The position numbers and the translations under genes are program-made. The notes beneath the pieces are model-generated. The model was given only the letters and a program-made list of their open reading frames with translations, was not told the DNA's origin and made no database searches. A stretch of DNA of 64,000 nucleotides from an uncultured Bacteroidia bacterium (GTDB lineage: Bacteria; Bacteroidota; Bacteroidia; Bacteroidales; ML635J-15), in the NCBI GenBank assembly GCA_902800045.1, contig CADCCZ010000001.1:310001-374000 (forward strand). The letters are read 5' to 3'. This document shows positions 9,701 through 17,513 of the stretch, piece after piece; the stretch's first letter is position 1, and the number at the start of each line of letters is the position of its first letter.

Positions 9701-10318
9701 GGGAGTGAGGACAAGAATATCGCCGAAATCGTAGTGTGCAAGCTGGGTGTTCGTCCTTGTGTGATTGGTTTCGATGTGAATTACAATCCTATCGTATATG
9801 CGCAGAGTATTTGTTGATGAATTGTATTGAAATGGAAAAATCCTAATGTTGGCTTGTCTTTTTTTGCCAAAAGCAAACGGTGTGTCGGCAATGGTAATTT
9901 CTTGTGGGAAGAATTGCCCGTTGAATGACTCTGGTGCAATTGTATATGGAATTTCATCGGGATTCTGATTGCGGAAAATTGTTCCGCGCGAAGGCAAAAG
10001 CGGGTATGTCAGTACTGTGTCGCGGTAGCTTATCGATTCGATAACTGGTGTAATTTTCGTTTCGGTTCCAATATCTATGGTTGTGCTTGCAAATGGAATT
10101 TCTGGCCATCCTTTTTTTTCGATGTATGTCGATTTTGCAAAGTCGATTTTGCTGAAAGTGCCGTTTGCGGTATTTTTTTGCGAAATGTTGTATTGGTCGA
10201 GAGAATATTCTATTAGATATGCGCCGTTATTGTAGGAACACGCAATGGAATGAGTCTGCGATTTTGCCGACAGCAAAGCCGTTGCTACATATAATATTGT
10301 GAGCAAAAACCGTTTCAT
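6779..10318 (-). CDS. Gingipain-like C25 cysteine protease with cleaved-adhesin and T9SS sorting domains
   Basis: 1179 residues. A signal peptide (1-20) is followed by a propeptide-like region (to about 195) and a C25 peptidase domain (about 200-545). The catalytic pair is visible: His399 in YCGHGS and Cys432 in SVACRNGAF, the same motifs as in RgpB and Kgp of Porphyromonas. An Ig-like domain follows (about 550-735), then a cleaved-adhesin/choice-of-anchor domain (about 771-955, with FDDFED and FLCIDDIKI), a fibronectin-like region, and a C-terminal type A sorting domain (about 1105-1179, starting IFPNPSDGQF). Such proteins cross the outer membrane through T9SS and stay anchored on the surface. 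Cleavage preference (Arg or Lys) cannot be read from sequence. A MATE gene follows 6 bases downstream. Confidence 0.93.
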   Translation of the reverse strand: MKRFLLTILYVATALLSAKSQTHSIACSYNNGAYLIEYSLDQYNISQKNTANGTFSKIDFAKSTYIEKKGWPEIPFASTTIDIGTETKITPVIESISYRDTVLTYPLLPSRGTIFRNQNPDEIPYTIAPESFNGQFFPQEITIADTPFAFGKKRQANIRIFPFQYNSSTNTLRIYDRIVIHIETNHTRTNTQLAHYDFGDILVLTPEKYDSAISPYIAWKREMGYNVTVVHCDSAENVTQKIAQAYSQNPNLLYVQLVGNWNDIRSNTLGSETCYDCPTDPALGCVAGGDVYPDIAIGRFSCANEEELSVQIQKSINYEKNPNNSRDWRDRFIGIGSGEGPGDDDELDYQHVRKIYDNKLSDFTYNIHSQHYDEGTSTSSNILTASINLGASSIAYCGHGSGSYWLTGGYGSASVTNSSNGDKLPFVVSVACRNGAFHSSDCFAEKWLNARHGGAVATLMSSINQPWNPPMRGQDYFYDILSGGYNYDSDSTSNGLSNNEQRTHWGSIVLNAFYLMLCESAQQSDIETVKTWTSFGDASLQLRTKVPDRIESSQNIIIEGSNYTTQITANGQAVKNALVCISQDGHYYKGFTNSRGNVTIGHNLHKGKALLVVTAFNTTTIYDSIPVIESGMPYIEIADYNPKSIGAGSSTNLSILLQNYGTIQSDSIRFTISSEDEFLTIVTDSAHFAPIMSNGNAGNNSIDIKISREAPFGHIIDLIASIEYNDTAIERHLQISLNGQECYPPDSIAAEYTNDSCILTWNNHTTKQYTIFDDFEDNDAYPPFAINPEGNGNWSYNDADNSQTGTISGYTFPNNREKMAFIAFRPELAYSDSSNLLSQIHPHSGNQFIASMRSTAGSTDDWVFSKELDFTGDFEFSFYVRGSHITSYWETMEVYYQSGDSLVRIDSCTVRGASDPDEWTLKSYNIPDTANKVAIRNISRNKNFLCIDDIKISGEKAYTINAIDVYDNGNIVAEGNSADTIILTNLADGEHCLTVRPICDANLYTDTTICITILHEQCDAPDNAICYITTYTDSIVWTSVPNANSYNIYESGQLIGNTSDTIFVTPTTIIPEGNFYTLSTVCSHGESERIEVQTILVGDNSIAGNTTKIFPNPSDGQFTIEYNGDNATYTISDICGKNIAHGKLSFGQNSLNLQGFPNGLYIISINSGDATYKQKIIKQ

Positions 10319-10361
10319 TCCTTAATCTCTTAAAACTTTGAACCCTTAATTCTAGAGGGGA

Positions 10362-10369
10362 CAAAGATA
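10362..10369 (-). promoter_or_regulatory. Bacteroidota -7 promoter element for the C25 protease gene
   Basis: Minus-strand TATCTTTG followed by C, matching TAnnTTTG, 44 bases upstream of the protease start. No well-spaced -33 element is evident. Confidence 0.4.
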
Positions 10370-10400
10370 TAAAATTTGTATTTATAATATAGGTGCAGAC

Positions 10401-10430
10401 AAAAAAAAGGACTGTTGCCAGTCCTTTTTT
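10401..10430 (-). terminator. Rho-independent terminator after the 10451-10930 lipoprotein gene
   Basis: Inverted repeat AAAAAAGGACT / AGTCCTTTTTT around a six-base loop, ending in a T-run on either strand. It lies 20 bases past the lipoprotein stop and separates that gene from the downstream protease promoter. Confidence 0.8.
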
Positions 10431-10450
10431 GTTTTTGAATCGGACAGGGA

Positions 10451-10930
10451 TTAGTTCTTCTTACCAATTCCGAGTTTGTTGGCAGCGTCCTTACCTGCGT
10501 TTACAGCGTCTTTTGCGCCTTCTGCAGTTTTCTTAGCGATCTTTTCAGAAGCAACAGCCATTCTCTGGTTCAAAGCTTTGAAGCGAGCCAACTGAGCATC
10601 GTTGAGCTGGTCTTCTTTAATCTTAGCCTTTGCAGCTTCAGCATTGGTCTTTACTTCCTTTGCCTTGTCGATACCACCATTGTCAGCGAATTCTTCGTAG
10701 CTCTTAACGAACTTTTCGTATTCGTCGAGGTACTGGTCGAAGTTAACAGTGTTGGTTGTAGGAGCTGCAGCAGTTTCTGTAGCTTCAGCAGCTGGTTCTT
10801 CAACAGCTTCTTCAACTGTAGCTTCTGCGTTCTGATCTTCTTCGGTTGCTTCTGCTGGCTTGTCGTTGCAAGAAACAGCCATAAGTGCTACGAAAAGAGC
10901 ACTTGCCAAAAATACTAATGTCTTTTTCAT
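10451..10930 (-). CDS. Small Glu/Ala-rich lipoprotein, function unknown
   Basis: 159 residues. Residues 1-21 are a lipoprotein signal (ALMAVSC, lipid on Cys21). Residues 25-60 are very acidic and rich in Glu, Ala and Thr, probably disordered. The rest (about 65-159) is predicted to be helical, with many Lys and Ala (KEVKTNAEAAKAKIKEDQL; KDAVNAGKDAANKLGIGKK). No family is recognised. Its first 16 residues are identical to those of the 11099-11536 lipoprotein, although the mature parts differ. It has its own -7 box and terminator, so it is probably a single-gene unit. Confidence 0.8.
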   Translation of the reverse strand: MKKTLVFLASALFVALMAVSCNDKPAEATEEDQNAEATVEEAVEEPAAEATETAAAPTTNTVNFDQYLDEYEKFVKSYEEFADNGGIDKAKEVKTNAEAAKAKIKEDQLNDAQLARFKALNQRMAVASEKIAKKTAEGAKDAVNAGKDAANKLGIGKKN

Positions 10931-10960
10931 TTTTAAAATAAAGTTTAAATTTAACTATTG

Positions 10961-10968
10961 CAAATATA
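10961..10968 (-). promoter_or_regulatory. Bacteroidota -7 promoter element for the 10451-10930 gene
   Basis: Minus-strand TATATTTG followed by C, 31 bases upstream of the start. It matches TAnnTTTG; no clear -33 box. Confidence 0.45.
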
Positions 10969-11050
10969 TACAAATTTTGAAGAATATGTCGTTTTTAGTC
11001 CCTTTTTTTTGAATTATTTGTACGGCTTGAATAATCATAGAGTTAACAAC

Positions 11051-11080
11051 AAAAAAGCCTCGTTTTGCGAGGCCTTTTTT
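11051..11080 (-). terminator. Rho-independent terminator after the 11099-11536 gene
   Basis: Stem GCCTCG/CGAGGC with a five-base loop, flanked by A- and T-runs (one bulged C). It lies 18 bases past the stop of the lipoprotein gene. Confidence 0.8.
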
Positions 11081-11098
11081 GTTAGAAATTTAATCTTT

Positions 11099-11536
11099 TT
11101 ATTCGGCTTTTTGCCATTTGTAGTCCATTGGAACGCCAGCTTCGGTGATTGTGAGCTTGTTGCCTTTAATCTTGAAGCCCATTTCTTTTGACATGCTGAA
11201 GTCGTCACCCTTCTGTTCGAGCTTCATTGTTTCGCCGTCGATGGTGTAGTTCCATTTGATAGTGTCGGTTCCACCGTCAAAAATATCAGGACTGATTACT
11301 GTGCAGATGCCGTCTTCGGTAAACTGGTAGGTGGTTTTGCTTCCCCAGTCGTCGTTTACCCAGATACCTTCGGTAAGAGTTCTGTCTCCTTCTGGTTCTT
11401 CTTCTTCAACAACTGCTTCTTCGAGAAGTTCATCAATTCCGTCGATTTCTGTCGATGTCGAATTGTTGCTGTTGCATGATGCTGCAAAAAGTGCTACAAA
11501 TAAAGCACTTGCCAAAAATACTAAAGTCTTTTTCAT
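11099..11536 (-). CDS. Small lipocalin-like lipoprotein
   Basis: 145 residues: lipoprotein signal 1-21 (ALFAASC), an acidic linker (about 25-55), and a beta-rich domain with the pattern GIWVNDDWGSKTTYQFTEDG...GTDTIKWNYTIDGETMKL...FKIKGNKLTITEAG, which looks like the small lipocalin-like/DUF-type repeats-of-strands domain common in Bacteroidota lipoproteins. It is similar in domain plan to the next gene upstream (11559-11924): both have a W-x(n)-YQF-x(n)-GKY/GIC strand order and a C-terminal YKW(Q/E). It starts 22 bases after that gene's stop, so the two form an operon. Ligand and role are unknown. Confidence 0.8.
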   Translation of the reverse strand: MKKTLVFLASALFVALFAASCNSNNSTSTEIDGIDELLEEAVVEEEEPEGDRTLTEGIWVNDDWGSKTTYQFTEDGICTVISPDIFDGGTDTIKWNYTIDGETMKLEQKGDDFSMSKEMGFKIKGNKLTITEAGVPMDYKWQKAE

Positions 11537-11558
11537 CTTGTTTATAAATTTTAGTTAG

Positions 11559-11924
11559 TTATTTTCTTTCTTCCCATTTGTAGGTCATGTCGCTCAAGCC
11601 AAAGAAACCGCCTTTAAGGTTAAGTTCGTTGCCTGTAATCTTGTATGCGTATTTGTCTGGACCCAAGTCGAAGATAGCATCCGAAACCTGTTTGATGAAT
11701 ATTGAATCACCAACAATTTCGTAAGTGAAATCGTAGCTGTTGTCTTCGCCAGCAGATGAGATATACTTTCCTGTCATGTCGTCGTTGAACTGATAGGTGT
11801 TTACATCGCCGAGGAAGTCAATGCTCCACTGTCCGCTTGTTAAAGTTTTAGGTTCGCTCTTGCATGATGAGAGCATTACCAAAGCGAAAATTACGCTTGC
11901 CATTAATAATAAAGTCTTTCTCAT
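11559..11924 (-). CDS. Small lipocalin-like lipoprotein, paralogue of 11099-11536
   Basis: 121 residues with a lipoprotein signal (1-21, VMLSSC) and a compact beta-rich domain (GQWSIDFLGDVNTYQFNDD; YDFTYEIVGDSIFI; YAYKITGNELNLKGG; TYKWEER). It shares strand order and the ending TYKW with its downstream neighbour but lacks the acidic linker. First gene of the two-gene lipoprotein operon; a -7 box lies 29 bases upstream. No enzymatic motif is visible. Confidence 0.8.
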   Translation of the reverse strand: MRKTLLLMASVIFALVMLSSCKSEPKTLTSGQWSIDFLGDVNTYQFNDDMTGKYISSAGEDNSYDFTYEIVGDSIFIKQVSDAIFDLGPDKYAYKITGNELNLKGGFFGLSDMTYKWEERK

Positions 11925-11952
11925 ATCATTTAAAATTTTAATGTTAATACTG

Positions 11953-11960
11953 CAAAAGTA
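11953..11960 (-). promoter_or_regulatory. Bacteroidota -7 promoter element for the lipoprotein pair
   Basis: Minus-strand TACTTTTG followed by C, 29 bases upstream of the 11559-11924 start. Matches TAnnTTTG. Confidence 0.45.
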
Positions 11961-12024
11961 ATATTTTTTTTGTTGGTGCGTTTATTTATTCTTTTATTCA
12001 AATAATAAAGATGTGTGTTGTTTA

Positions 12025-13701
12025 TCAGTATGATACTTCTTTGCAGAATCCGATACCATTGCTGTAATGTCCTGAAACTATAATTTTTCTTCCTGTTTTT
12101 GATGGTAGAAATATGATTCTAGCCTGTCGTCCCTTGCTTTCGAGGATGATTCCATTTTCTACTTTCCAGAAAGTTTCGGATGTGTTGCTGCCATTGATTT
12201 TGTAGCAGAGTTGGTCTGTTTTGTCGCGTTCGATGCTTACGGGGTCGGGGATGAGCTCCTCGATGAAAAATGCTGTTACCGAATCCTGTATGAAATAGAA
12301 GTATGGCACTAGATTGTTGTTTTTGTCGACATGCAGGCTATGACCTCCGCCCGGATAGGTAAATAGTTTGCTTCGGTTGCCTTTTGCCTTTGCCATTTTG
12401 TCAACTAGCGACGAGCCGTACATCTTGTTTGTCATAGCTCGGTTGAGTGGCAACGAGAATATGTTTTTTACCGATTGCGCTTCGCTGCTGTTGTCGTTGC
12501 GCAGTGCTATCTTTATTGGATCGAGCACGTCGTTGAAAGGATAGTCGTAGCCGTATGGCACAATGTTGTCGGCATCGCCGTGGAACGAGATTATCGAGGT
12601 CTTTGCATTCGAAATCATGTTGATGTCGTGCACAGCTCCCCACATGTTGGCCACTGCCAGAATGTTGAACTTTTCCTTGTATTGCGGCGAAACAGATTCT
12701 ATGTCGCCAAGGTCGTCCTTGAACAGACTCCCTTTTGTCGATTTCGGTCTGTTCTGGTTACGCATGAATGCGAGGTTTAGCGATGTTATTGCTCCTGCAC
12801 TTGTCCCGCCGGCAAAAATCCAGCTGGTGTTGATGCGATATTTTGCTGCATTGTGAACCAGGTATCGCATTGCTGCGTGTGCATCTTGTGCGGCGCGATA
12901 GCCTGCGCAGTCAATCTGGTCGGCACTTGGCAGAAATCCCATGCGGTAGTTGATCGAGGCGACAACAAATCCCATTTTTGCAAAGTGTGTGCTCCATTTT
13001 ACGTATGCTTCCGAAGCCTTGTCGCCATTGAAAAAGGCGCCACCGTGTATTAGCATGATGAGTGGTCGCTGCTTGCTGGTGTCGTCCTTGGGCAAGTAAA
13101 TGTCCATTTTCAGGTCGATGTCGCGTGGCGAAAGATTGTATTTCATTAGCTCGCCAAGTTTGTCGCAATATGCTTTTGCAAAAGTTTCGTTCTTGTCTGG
13201 ATTGTAGCTCCAGAAGCCTTTTGCATTGCCGTAGACTACATCGCGAATTACCTCGACTTGGTATTTTTCTTTTTGGAATTGAGGCTCAACCTCCTTGTAT
13301 GCTGGACTTTTGTATCGGCAGAAGCAGAAAGACTTTTTTTCTTTGCCAACCGTGTATTCGCCAGTAATGCTGTCGGGACCTACTTTATCGGGGAAGGCTT
13401 TTATCGGAAGTTCCACATTGTTCACCGAGACGAGGCATTTCTTGTGTCCGACTTTTACCGAAAGGCTTTTTTCTTCGGCTATTGGCGATTGCACCACTTT
13501 GTAACTGTGCCCTGTTATTTTGCTGTCGCCAATGGAGTCGAACTTTATGATATATTTGCCGTATTCGGTGTCGCCTATGTAGTAGTCGTTGGTAGAAAGT
13601 GCCGACATGTCCATTTTTTCGCATCCAGTGTAGATGAATGCTATTGCCGCCAGGACTATTGCCGTAAGAATAAGCTTTATCTTGCCCGATATATTGTTCA
13701 T
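12025..13701 (-). CDS. Lipoprotein alpha/beta-hydrolase (carboxylesterase-like)
   Basis: 558 residues from the ATG at 13701. A longer open frame reaches a possible start at 13743, but a well-spaced promoter (13715-13744) lies inside that extension, so 13701 is preferred. The N-terminus is a lipoprotein signal ending IYTGC. After a beta-rich N-terminal region, an esterase domain begins near residue 195, with oxyanion motif LIHGGAFFNG, nucleophile elbow GGTSAGA (Ser), an acid residue in FHGDADNIVPYG, and His in PGGGHSL. This is the alpha/beta-hydrolase layout of the BD-FAE/para-nitrobenzyl esterase group. A C-terminal Ig-like tail of about 70 residues follows. It probably acts on acylated or feruloylated glycans at the envelope, but the substrate is not shown. 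Confidence 0.85.
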   Translation of the reverse strand: MNNISGKIKLILTAIVLAAIAFIYTGCEKMDMSALSTNDYYIGDTEYGKYIIKFDSIGDSKITGHSYKVVQSPIAEEKSLSVKVGHKKCLVSVNNVELPIKAFPDKVGPDSITGEYTVGKEKKSFCFCRYKSPAYKEVEPQFQKEKYQVEVIRDVVYGNAKGFWSYNPDKNETFAKAYCDKLGELMKYNLSPRDIDLKMDIYLPKDDTSKQRPLIMLIHGGAFFNGDKASEAYVKWSTHFAKMGFVVASINYRMGFLPSADQIDCAGYRAAQDAHAAMRYLVHNAAKYRINTSWIFAGGTSAGAITSLNLAFMRNQNRPKSTKGSLFKDDLGDIESVSPQYKEKFNILAVANMWGAVHDINMISNAKTSIISFHGDADNIVPYGYDYPFNDVLDPIKIALRNDNSSEAQSVKNIFSLPLNRAMTNKMYGSSLVDKMAKAKGNRSKLFTYPGGGHSLHVDKNNNLVPYFYFIQDSVTAFFIEELIPDPVSIERDKTDQLCYKINGSNTSETFWKVENGIILESKGRQARIIFLPSKTGRKIIVSGHYSNGIGFCKEVSY

Positions 13702-13714
13702 ACTTTGTTTTTTG

Positions 13715-13744
13715 CAAAAGTAGCCTTTTTTAATTGATTCCAAA
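13715..13744 (-). promoter_or_regulatory. Full Bacteroidota promoter (-33/-7) for the esterase gene
   Basis: On the minus strand, TTTG at 13744-13741, an 18-base spacer, and TACTTTTG at 13722-13715. The -7 box ends 13 bases before the ATG at 13701. This decides the start codon of the esterase. Confidence 0.6.
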
Positions 13745-13792
13745 TATTTTTTTGATGATAGTGTATATGGTCGAAATTAACGATAAATTTTG

Positions 13793-13800
13793 TAATTTTG
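13793..13800 (+). promoter_or_regulatory. Bacteroidota -7 promoter element for the MATE gene
   Basis: TAATTTTG followed by C, 22 bases upstream of the TTG start. The same octamer precedes the GH92 gene at 15243. The -33 position is not conserved. Confidence 0.4.
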
Positions 13801-13822
13801 CGCCCTCAAAAAATATACGCAC

Positions 13823-15196
13823 TTGGAACAAATTGATAAGACTAAAGAGTTAGAAACCAAAGATATAAAGCTATTGCTGTGGAAATATGCTCTTCCAGCA
13901 GTGATAAGCCAGATCATTGCTTCGCTCTACAATATAGCCGACAGAATATTTATCGGGCAGGGTGTAGGTCCGCTGGCTATTGCTGGTTTGGCAATAACTA
14001 TGCCTATAATGAACCTTATACATGCCTTTGGTTCGCTGGTGGGCGTCGGTTCGTCGGCGCGAATGTCGATAGTTCTGGGAAAGAAGGACATAAACTGGGC
14101 AGAAAAGATTCTTGGCAACAGCACCATTTTTACTTTTGTACTTGGTGCGCTGTTCTTGTCGTTCGGCTATATTTTCATGAATGACATTCTGATGGCTTTC
14201 GGAGCTACCGACGAAACCGTTGGATACGCACGCGAATATATGTATATAGTGCTTCCCGGCATGTTCTGCACTACGCTTACATTCAATCTGACTGGCCTTA
14301 TTCGAGCTTCGGGTTATCCTATGAAGTCGATGATTATACTCGCTGGCGGTGCTATCCTCAATGTTGTTCTCGACCCGATATTTATCTTTGTCCTCGACTG
14401 GGGCATTGCAGGTGCTGCATGGGCAACTACCATATCGATGGCTACTACTGGAATAATTTCGGTATTGCATTTTGTGAAGCCAAGTTCGTTTATTCGCTAC
14501 AAACTGCATTGCTGGGCTGTAAAGGGCTATATCATAAGGAATATAACCATGATAGGTATGAGCCCTTTCCTCATGAACATTACTGCTGCTGGCGTTGTTG
14601 CATTGCTTAATGCACAGCTTTTGCGCTATGGCGGTGATTATGCCGTTGGTGCATACGGAATTGTAAACACTTTTGCAATGCTGATGGTTATGCTGATTCT
14701 TGGCGTTTGCCAGGGTATGCAGCCTATTGCTGGCTACAACTACGGCGCAGGTCATCCCGACAGGCTTAAATCTGTTTATGTGCTAACCATGAAGGTGTGC
14801 GTGCTGATTGGTGTTGTCGGCAGTGTGCTGGGTGTTGCTATTCCACGATACTTGGTGCGAGCTTTCACTGTCGATGCCGACCTTGTCGATATTGCAATAC
14901 CTGCTACTCGCTACATTATGTTAATGTTCCCGCTTATAGGTTTTACCATTGTGAATTCCAACTTTTTCCAGTCGATCGATAAGCCGTGGATTGCAATTGT
15001 GACAAGCCTGTCGCGCCAACTGCTTTTCCTCTTGCCGATGTGCTACATTGTACCTCTGATTTTCGAAAGTGCAGGTGGCGCTGGACTTCATGGAATTTGG
15101 GCATCGTGTACAATTTCCGATGTGCTGGGCGCCGGATTGGCCGCTATATTCCTGTATATGCAACGTAAGGTGTTTAGCGAAGTACCGAAAGTATGA
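13823..15196 (+). CDS. MATE family efflux transporter
   Basis: 457 residues with twelve hydrophobic helices. The N-terminal segment LLLWKYALPAVISQIIASLYNIADRIFIGQ is the classic MATE start, and the middle PMKSMIILAGGAILNVVLDPIFIF is typical of the MepA/NorM-like bacterial branch. No ATG lies between the upstream stop and the first helix, so a TTG start at 13823 is required; it is only 22 bases from the -7 box. It differs clearly from the MATE at 5432-6772. A GH92 gene follows 74 bases downstream with its own promoter. Export substrate unknown. Confidence 0.9.
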   Translation: MEQIDKTKELETKDIKLLLWKYALPAVISQIIASLYNIADRIFIGQGVGPLAIAGLAITMPIMNLIHAFGSLVGVGSSARMSIVLGKKDINWAEKILGNSTIFTFVLGALFLSFGYIFMNDILMAFGATDETVGYAREYMYIVLPGMFCTTLTFNLTGLIRASGYPMKSMIILAGGAILNVVLDPIFIFVLDWGIAGAAWATTISMATTGIISVLHFVKPSSFIRYKLHCWAVKGYIIRNITMIGMSPFLMNITAAGVVALLNAQLLRYGGDYAVGAYGIVNTFAMLMVMLILGVCQGMQPIAGYNYGAGHPDRLKSVYVLTMKVCVLIGVVGSVLGVAIPRYLVRAFTVDADLVDIAIPATRYIMLMFPLIGFTIVNSNFFQSIDKPWIAIVTSLSRQLLFLLPMCYIVPLIFESAGGAGLHGIWASCTISDVLGAGLAAIFLYMQRKVFSEVPKV

Positions 15197-15242
15197 GGTT
15201 TTGATAATTACTAAATAGTATTAAACTTTCCTTCAAAATTAT

Positions 15243-15250
15243 TAATTTTG
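15243..15250 (+). promoter_or_regulatory. Bacteroidota -7 promoter element for the GH92 gene
   Basis: TAATTTTG, 20 bases upstream of the ATG at 15271. Matches TAnnTTTG; no convincing -33 box. Confidence 0.4.
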
Positions 15251-15270
15251 TCCCCCAAAACGAGGAATAA

Positions 15271-17496
15271 ATGAAACATATATCACTTTTGACAGCATTG
15301 CTGCTGCCGTTGTTCTTGTGCGCTCAAAGTGTAAACGATTACACTAAGTTCGTTAATCCATTTATCGGAACACAAACCGATGAAACTGGTGCTCTCAGTG
15401 GAAGCACTTTTCCTGGTGCCACTATGCCTCAGGGTATGGTGCAGCTTAGTCCCGAAACCGAACAAATGGTAACATGGGATCCTTGTTCCGGATACGACTA
15501 CAACAAGGATGTCATCTACGGGTTCACACATACTCACCTTAGCGGTACTGGCTGCACCGACCTCATTGATGTAAGTCTGATGCCAGTCAGCACTAACGTG
15601 ACTTCCGCGCAGCTGAAGGCAGCCAATTTCGGACAACACTATAGCCACGACAAGGAATCGGCAAAACCTGGATACTACCAAGTGTTACTGAAAGAAAGCG
15701 GTGTGAATGTTGAACTTTCGGCTACTGTCCGCACTGGTGTTCATCGATATACTTTTCCTGCTGGACAGCCGCAGTGTATTGTTCTTGACATGGATAGGGG
15801 TACTTTCCGAGGAGAAGCTTATTACTCAAAACGTCGGACTTATGATGTAATACAGAGCCAGATACGTATAGTAGATGACCATACTGTCGAGGGTTACCGT
15901 GTAATAACTGGTTGGGCAAAATTGCGTAAAATATATTTTCGTGCCGAGTTCTCGCGACCAATTAGCACGCATCTGCTTATGAATGGTAGCCTCGACGTGG
16001 GCAACAGCGATGTCGTTAATGGACGTACGCTTCGTGCTGCCCTTGGCTTCAATCCTGCTGATGGTCAAGAACTTATTGTGAAAGTGGCAATTTCGCCTGT
16101 TGATATCGAAGGTGCTCGCAAAAACATGGAAGCAGAAGCCTCGAGCTGGGTTTTCGACAATTATGTGCAATCTGCACACGATACATGGCAGCGTGAACTC
16201 GATCGTATTGACATCGAAGGTACCGACGAGCAGAAGACAATCTTCTACACCGGTTTGTACCATGTCCTTATGCAACCCAATACAATGAGCGACGTCGATG
16301 GTCGCTATATGACCACCAATTTCGAAATTGCTCAGATGCCTGCGGGGCAAACTTATCATAGTACATTCAGCTTGTGGGACACTTTCCGCGCCGCACACCC
16401 GCTCTACACTATGCTAGTGCCAAGCGTTGCAGCACAGTTTGTCCGCGATATGATTTTGCACCACAAAACATACGGTTATCTGCCAATATGGGACCTTTGG
16501 GGGCAAGACAATTACTGCATGATTGGCAACCATGCTATTCCGGTGCTTGCCGATGCTATTCTTGCCGAACTTCCAGGCATCGATGTCGAGGAGGCATACA
16601 AAGCTATGGTAGAAAGCAGTACGCGAAGCCACTACAATTCACCATTCGAGATATGGGAGAAATACGGCTATATGCCTCAAACCCTTCAGGACGAGAGCGT
16701 AAGCATAACTATGGAACAGAGTTTCGATGATGCCTGCGTGGCTGCTGTTGCCAAGAAACTCGGTCGCATGGACGACTACGAGCGGTTCTACAAACGTAGT
16801 TTGTTTTATCGCAATTTGTTCGACGTAGAAACTGGTTTTTTCCGTCCAAAGGACGAAAACGGAGCATGGATTGATGGTTTCGATCCGTTGTCGTATGAAC
16901 AACCTTGCTTTGTTGAGGGCAACGCATGGCAGTATATGTGGTTTGTGCCGCAGGATCCGCAAGGTCTTATCGACCTTTTCGGCGGTAAGAAAGAGTTTCT
17001 GAAGAAACTTGACGAAAACTTTAGCTTAACAGCTACAAGTGGGGAGGTTAACGGCAATGCCAGCGGTTTTATCGGGCAGTATGCACATGGTAACGAACCA
17101 AGCCACCATACTGTTTACCTATATAATTATGCAGGTCGTCCGGAACGAACCCAGGAACTTGTTGAGCAGGTTCGTAGTGAATTTTATCGTGCAACTCCGT
17201 GTGGTTATGCAGGTAACGACGACTGCGGGCAGATGTCGGCATGGTACATTTTCTCGGCTCTTGGTTTCTATCCATTCCATGCAGGTTCTGCAGAGTACGT
17301 AATAGGCACGCCGTTGTTTACCAAAGCAGTTTTGCATCTCGAAAACGGCAATGACTTTGTTATCAGCGCCCCAAACAAAACTCCCGAACGCATTCATGTC
17401 AAGTCGGTTAAACTCAACGGGCAGCCGCTGAAGGAACTTTGCATTACAAATCAGCAGATTATGGCAGGAGGAAAACTGGAATTTGTTATGAAATAA
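15271..17496 (+). CDS. GH92 family alpha-mannosidase, secreted
   Basis: 741 residues with a signal peptide (about 1-19, ending LFLCAQ). GH92 enzymes are calcium-dependent exo-alpha-mannosidases that trim N-glycans and yeast mannan. Family hallmarks are all present: VNPFIGT near the start, STFPGATMPQGMVQLSPE, FTHTHLSGTGC, the catalytic-domain stretches YHSTFSLWDTFRAAHPLY and YGYLPIWDLWGQDN, EGNAWQYMWFVPQD, and GNEPSHHTVYLYNYAG near residue 605, then NDDCGQMSAWYIFSALGFYP. Length is normal. No sugar transport pair (SusC/SusD) is adjacent. It converges with umuC, whose stop is only 17 bases away, with no obvious terminator. Confidence 0.95.
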   Translation: MKHISLLTALLLPLFLCAQSVNDYTKFVNPFIGTQTDETGALSGSTFPGATMPQGMVQLSPETEQMVTWDPCSGYDYNKDVIYGFTHTHLSGTGCTDLIDVSLMPVSTNVTSAQLKAANFGQHYSHDKESAKPGYYQVLLKESGVNVELSATVRTGVHRYTFPAGQPQCIVLDMDRGTFRGEAYYSKRRTYDVIQSQIRIVDDHTVEGYRVITGWAKLRKIYFRAEFSRPISTHLLMNGSLDVGNSDVVNGRTLRAALGFNPADGQELIVKVAISPVDIEGARKNMEAEASSWVFDNYVQSAHDTWQRELDRIDIEGTDEQKTIFYTGLYHVLMQPNTMSDVDGRYMTTNFEIAQMPAGQTYHSTFSLWDTFRAAHPLYTMLVPSVAAQFVRDMILHHKTYGYLPIWDLWGQDNYCMIGNHAIPVLADAILAELPGIDVEEAYKAMVESSTRSHYNSPFEIWEKYGYMPQTLQDESVSITMEQSFDDACVAAVAKKLGRMDDYERFYKRSLFYRNLFDVETGFFRPKDENGAWIDGFDPLSYEQPCFVEGNAWQYMWFVPQDPQGLIDLFGGKKEFLKKLDENFSLTATSGEVNGNASGFIGQYAHGNEPSHHTVYLYNYAGRPERTQELVEQVRSEFYRATPCGYAGNDDCGQMSAWYIFSALGFYPFHAGSAEYVIGTPLFTKAVLHLENGNDFVISAPNKTPERIHVKSVKLNGQPLKELCITNQQIMAGGKLEFVMK

Positions 17497-17513
17497 ATAT
17501 ATGCATAATAATG

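Noticed and set aside
8807..9817. 336-codon open frame on the plus strand
   Set aside because: It lies fully opposite the C25 protease active-site region, has no domain, and is poor in protein-like patterns.
13871..14755. 294-codon open frame on the minus strand
   Set aside because: It is antisense to the MATE gene and shows no hydrophobic or motif pattern of a real protein.
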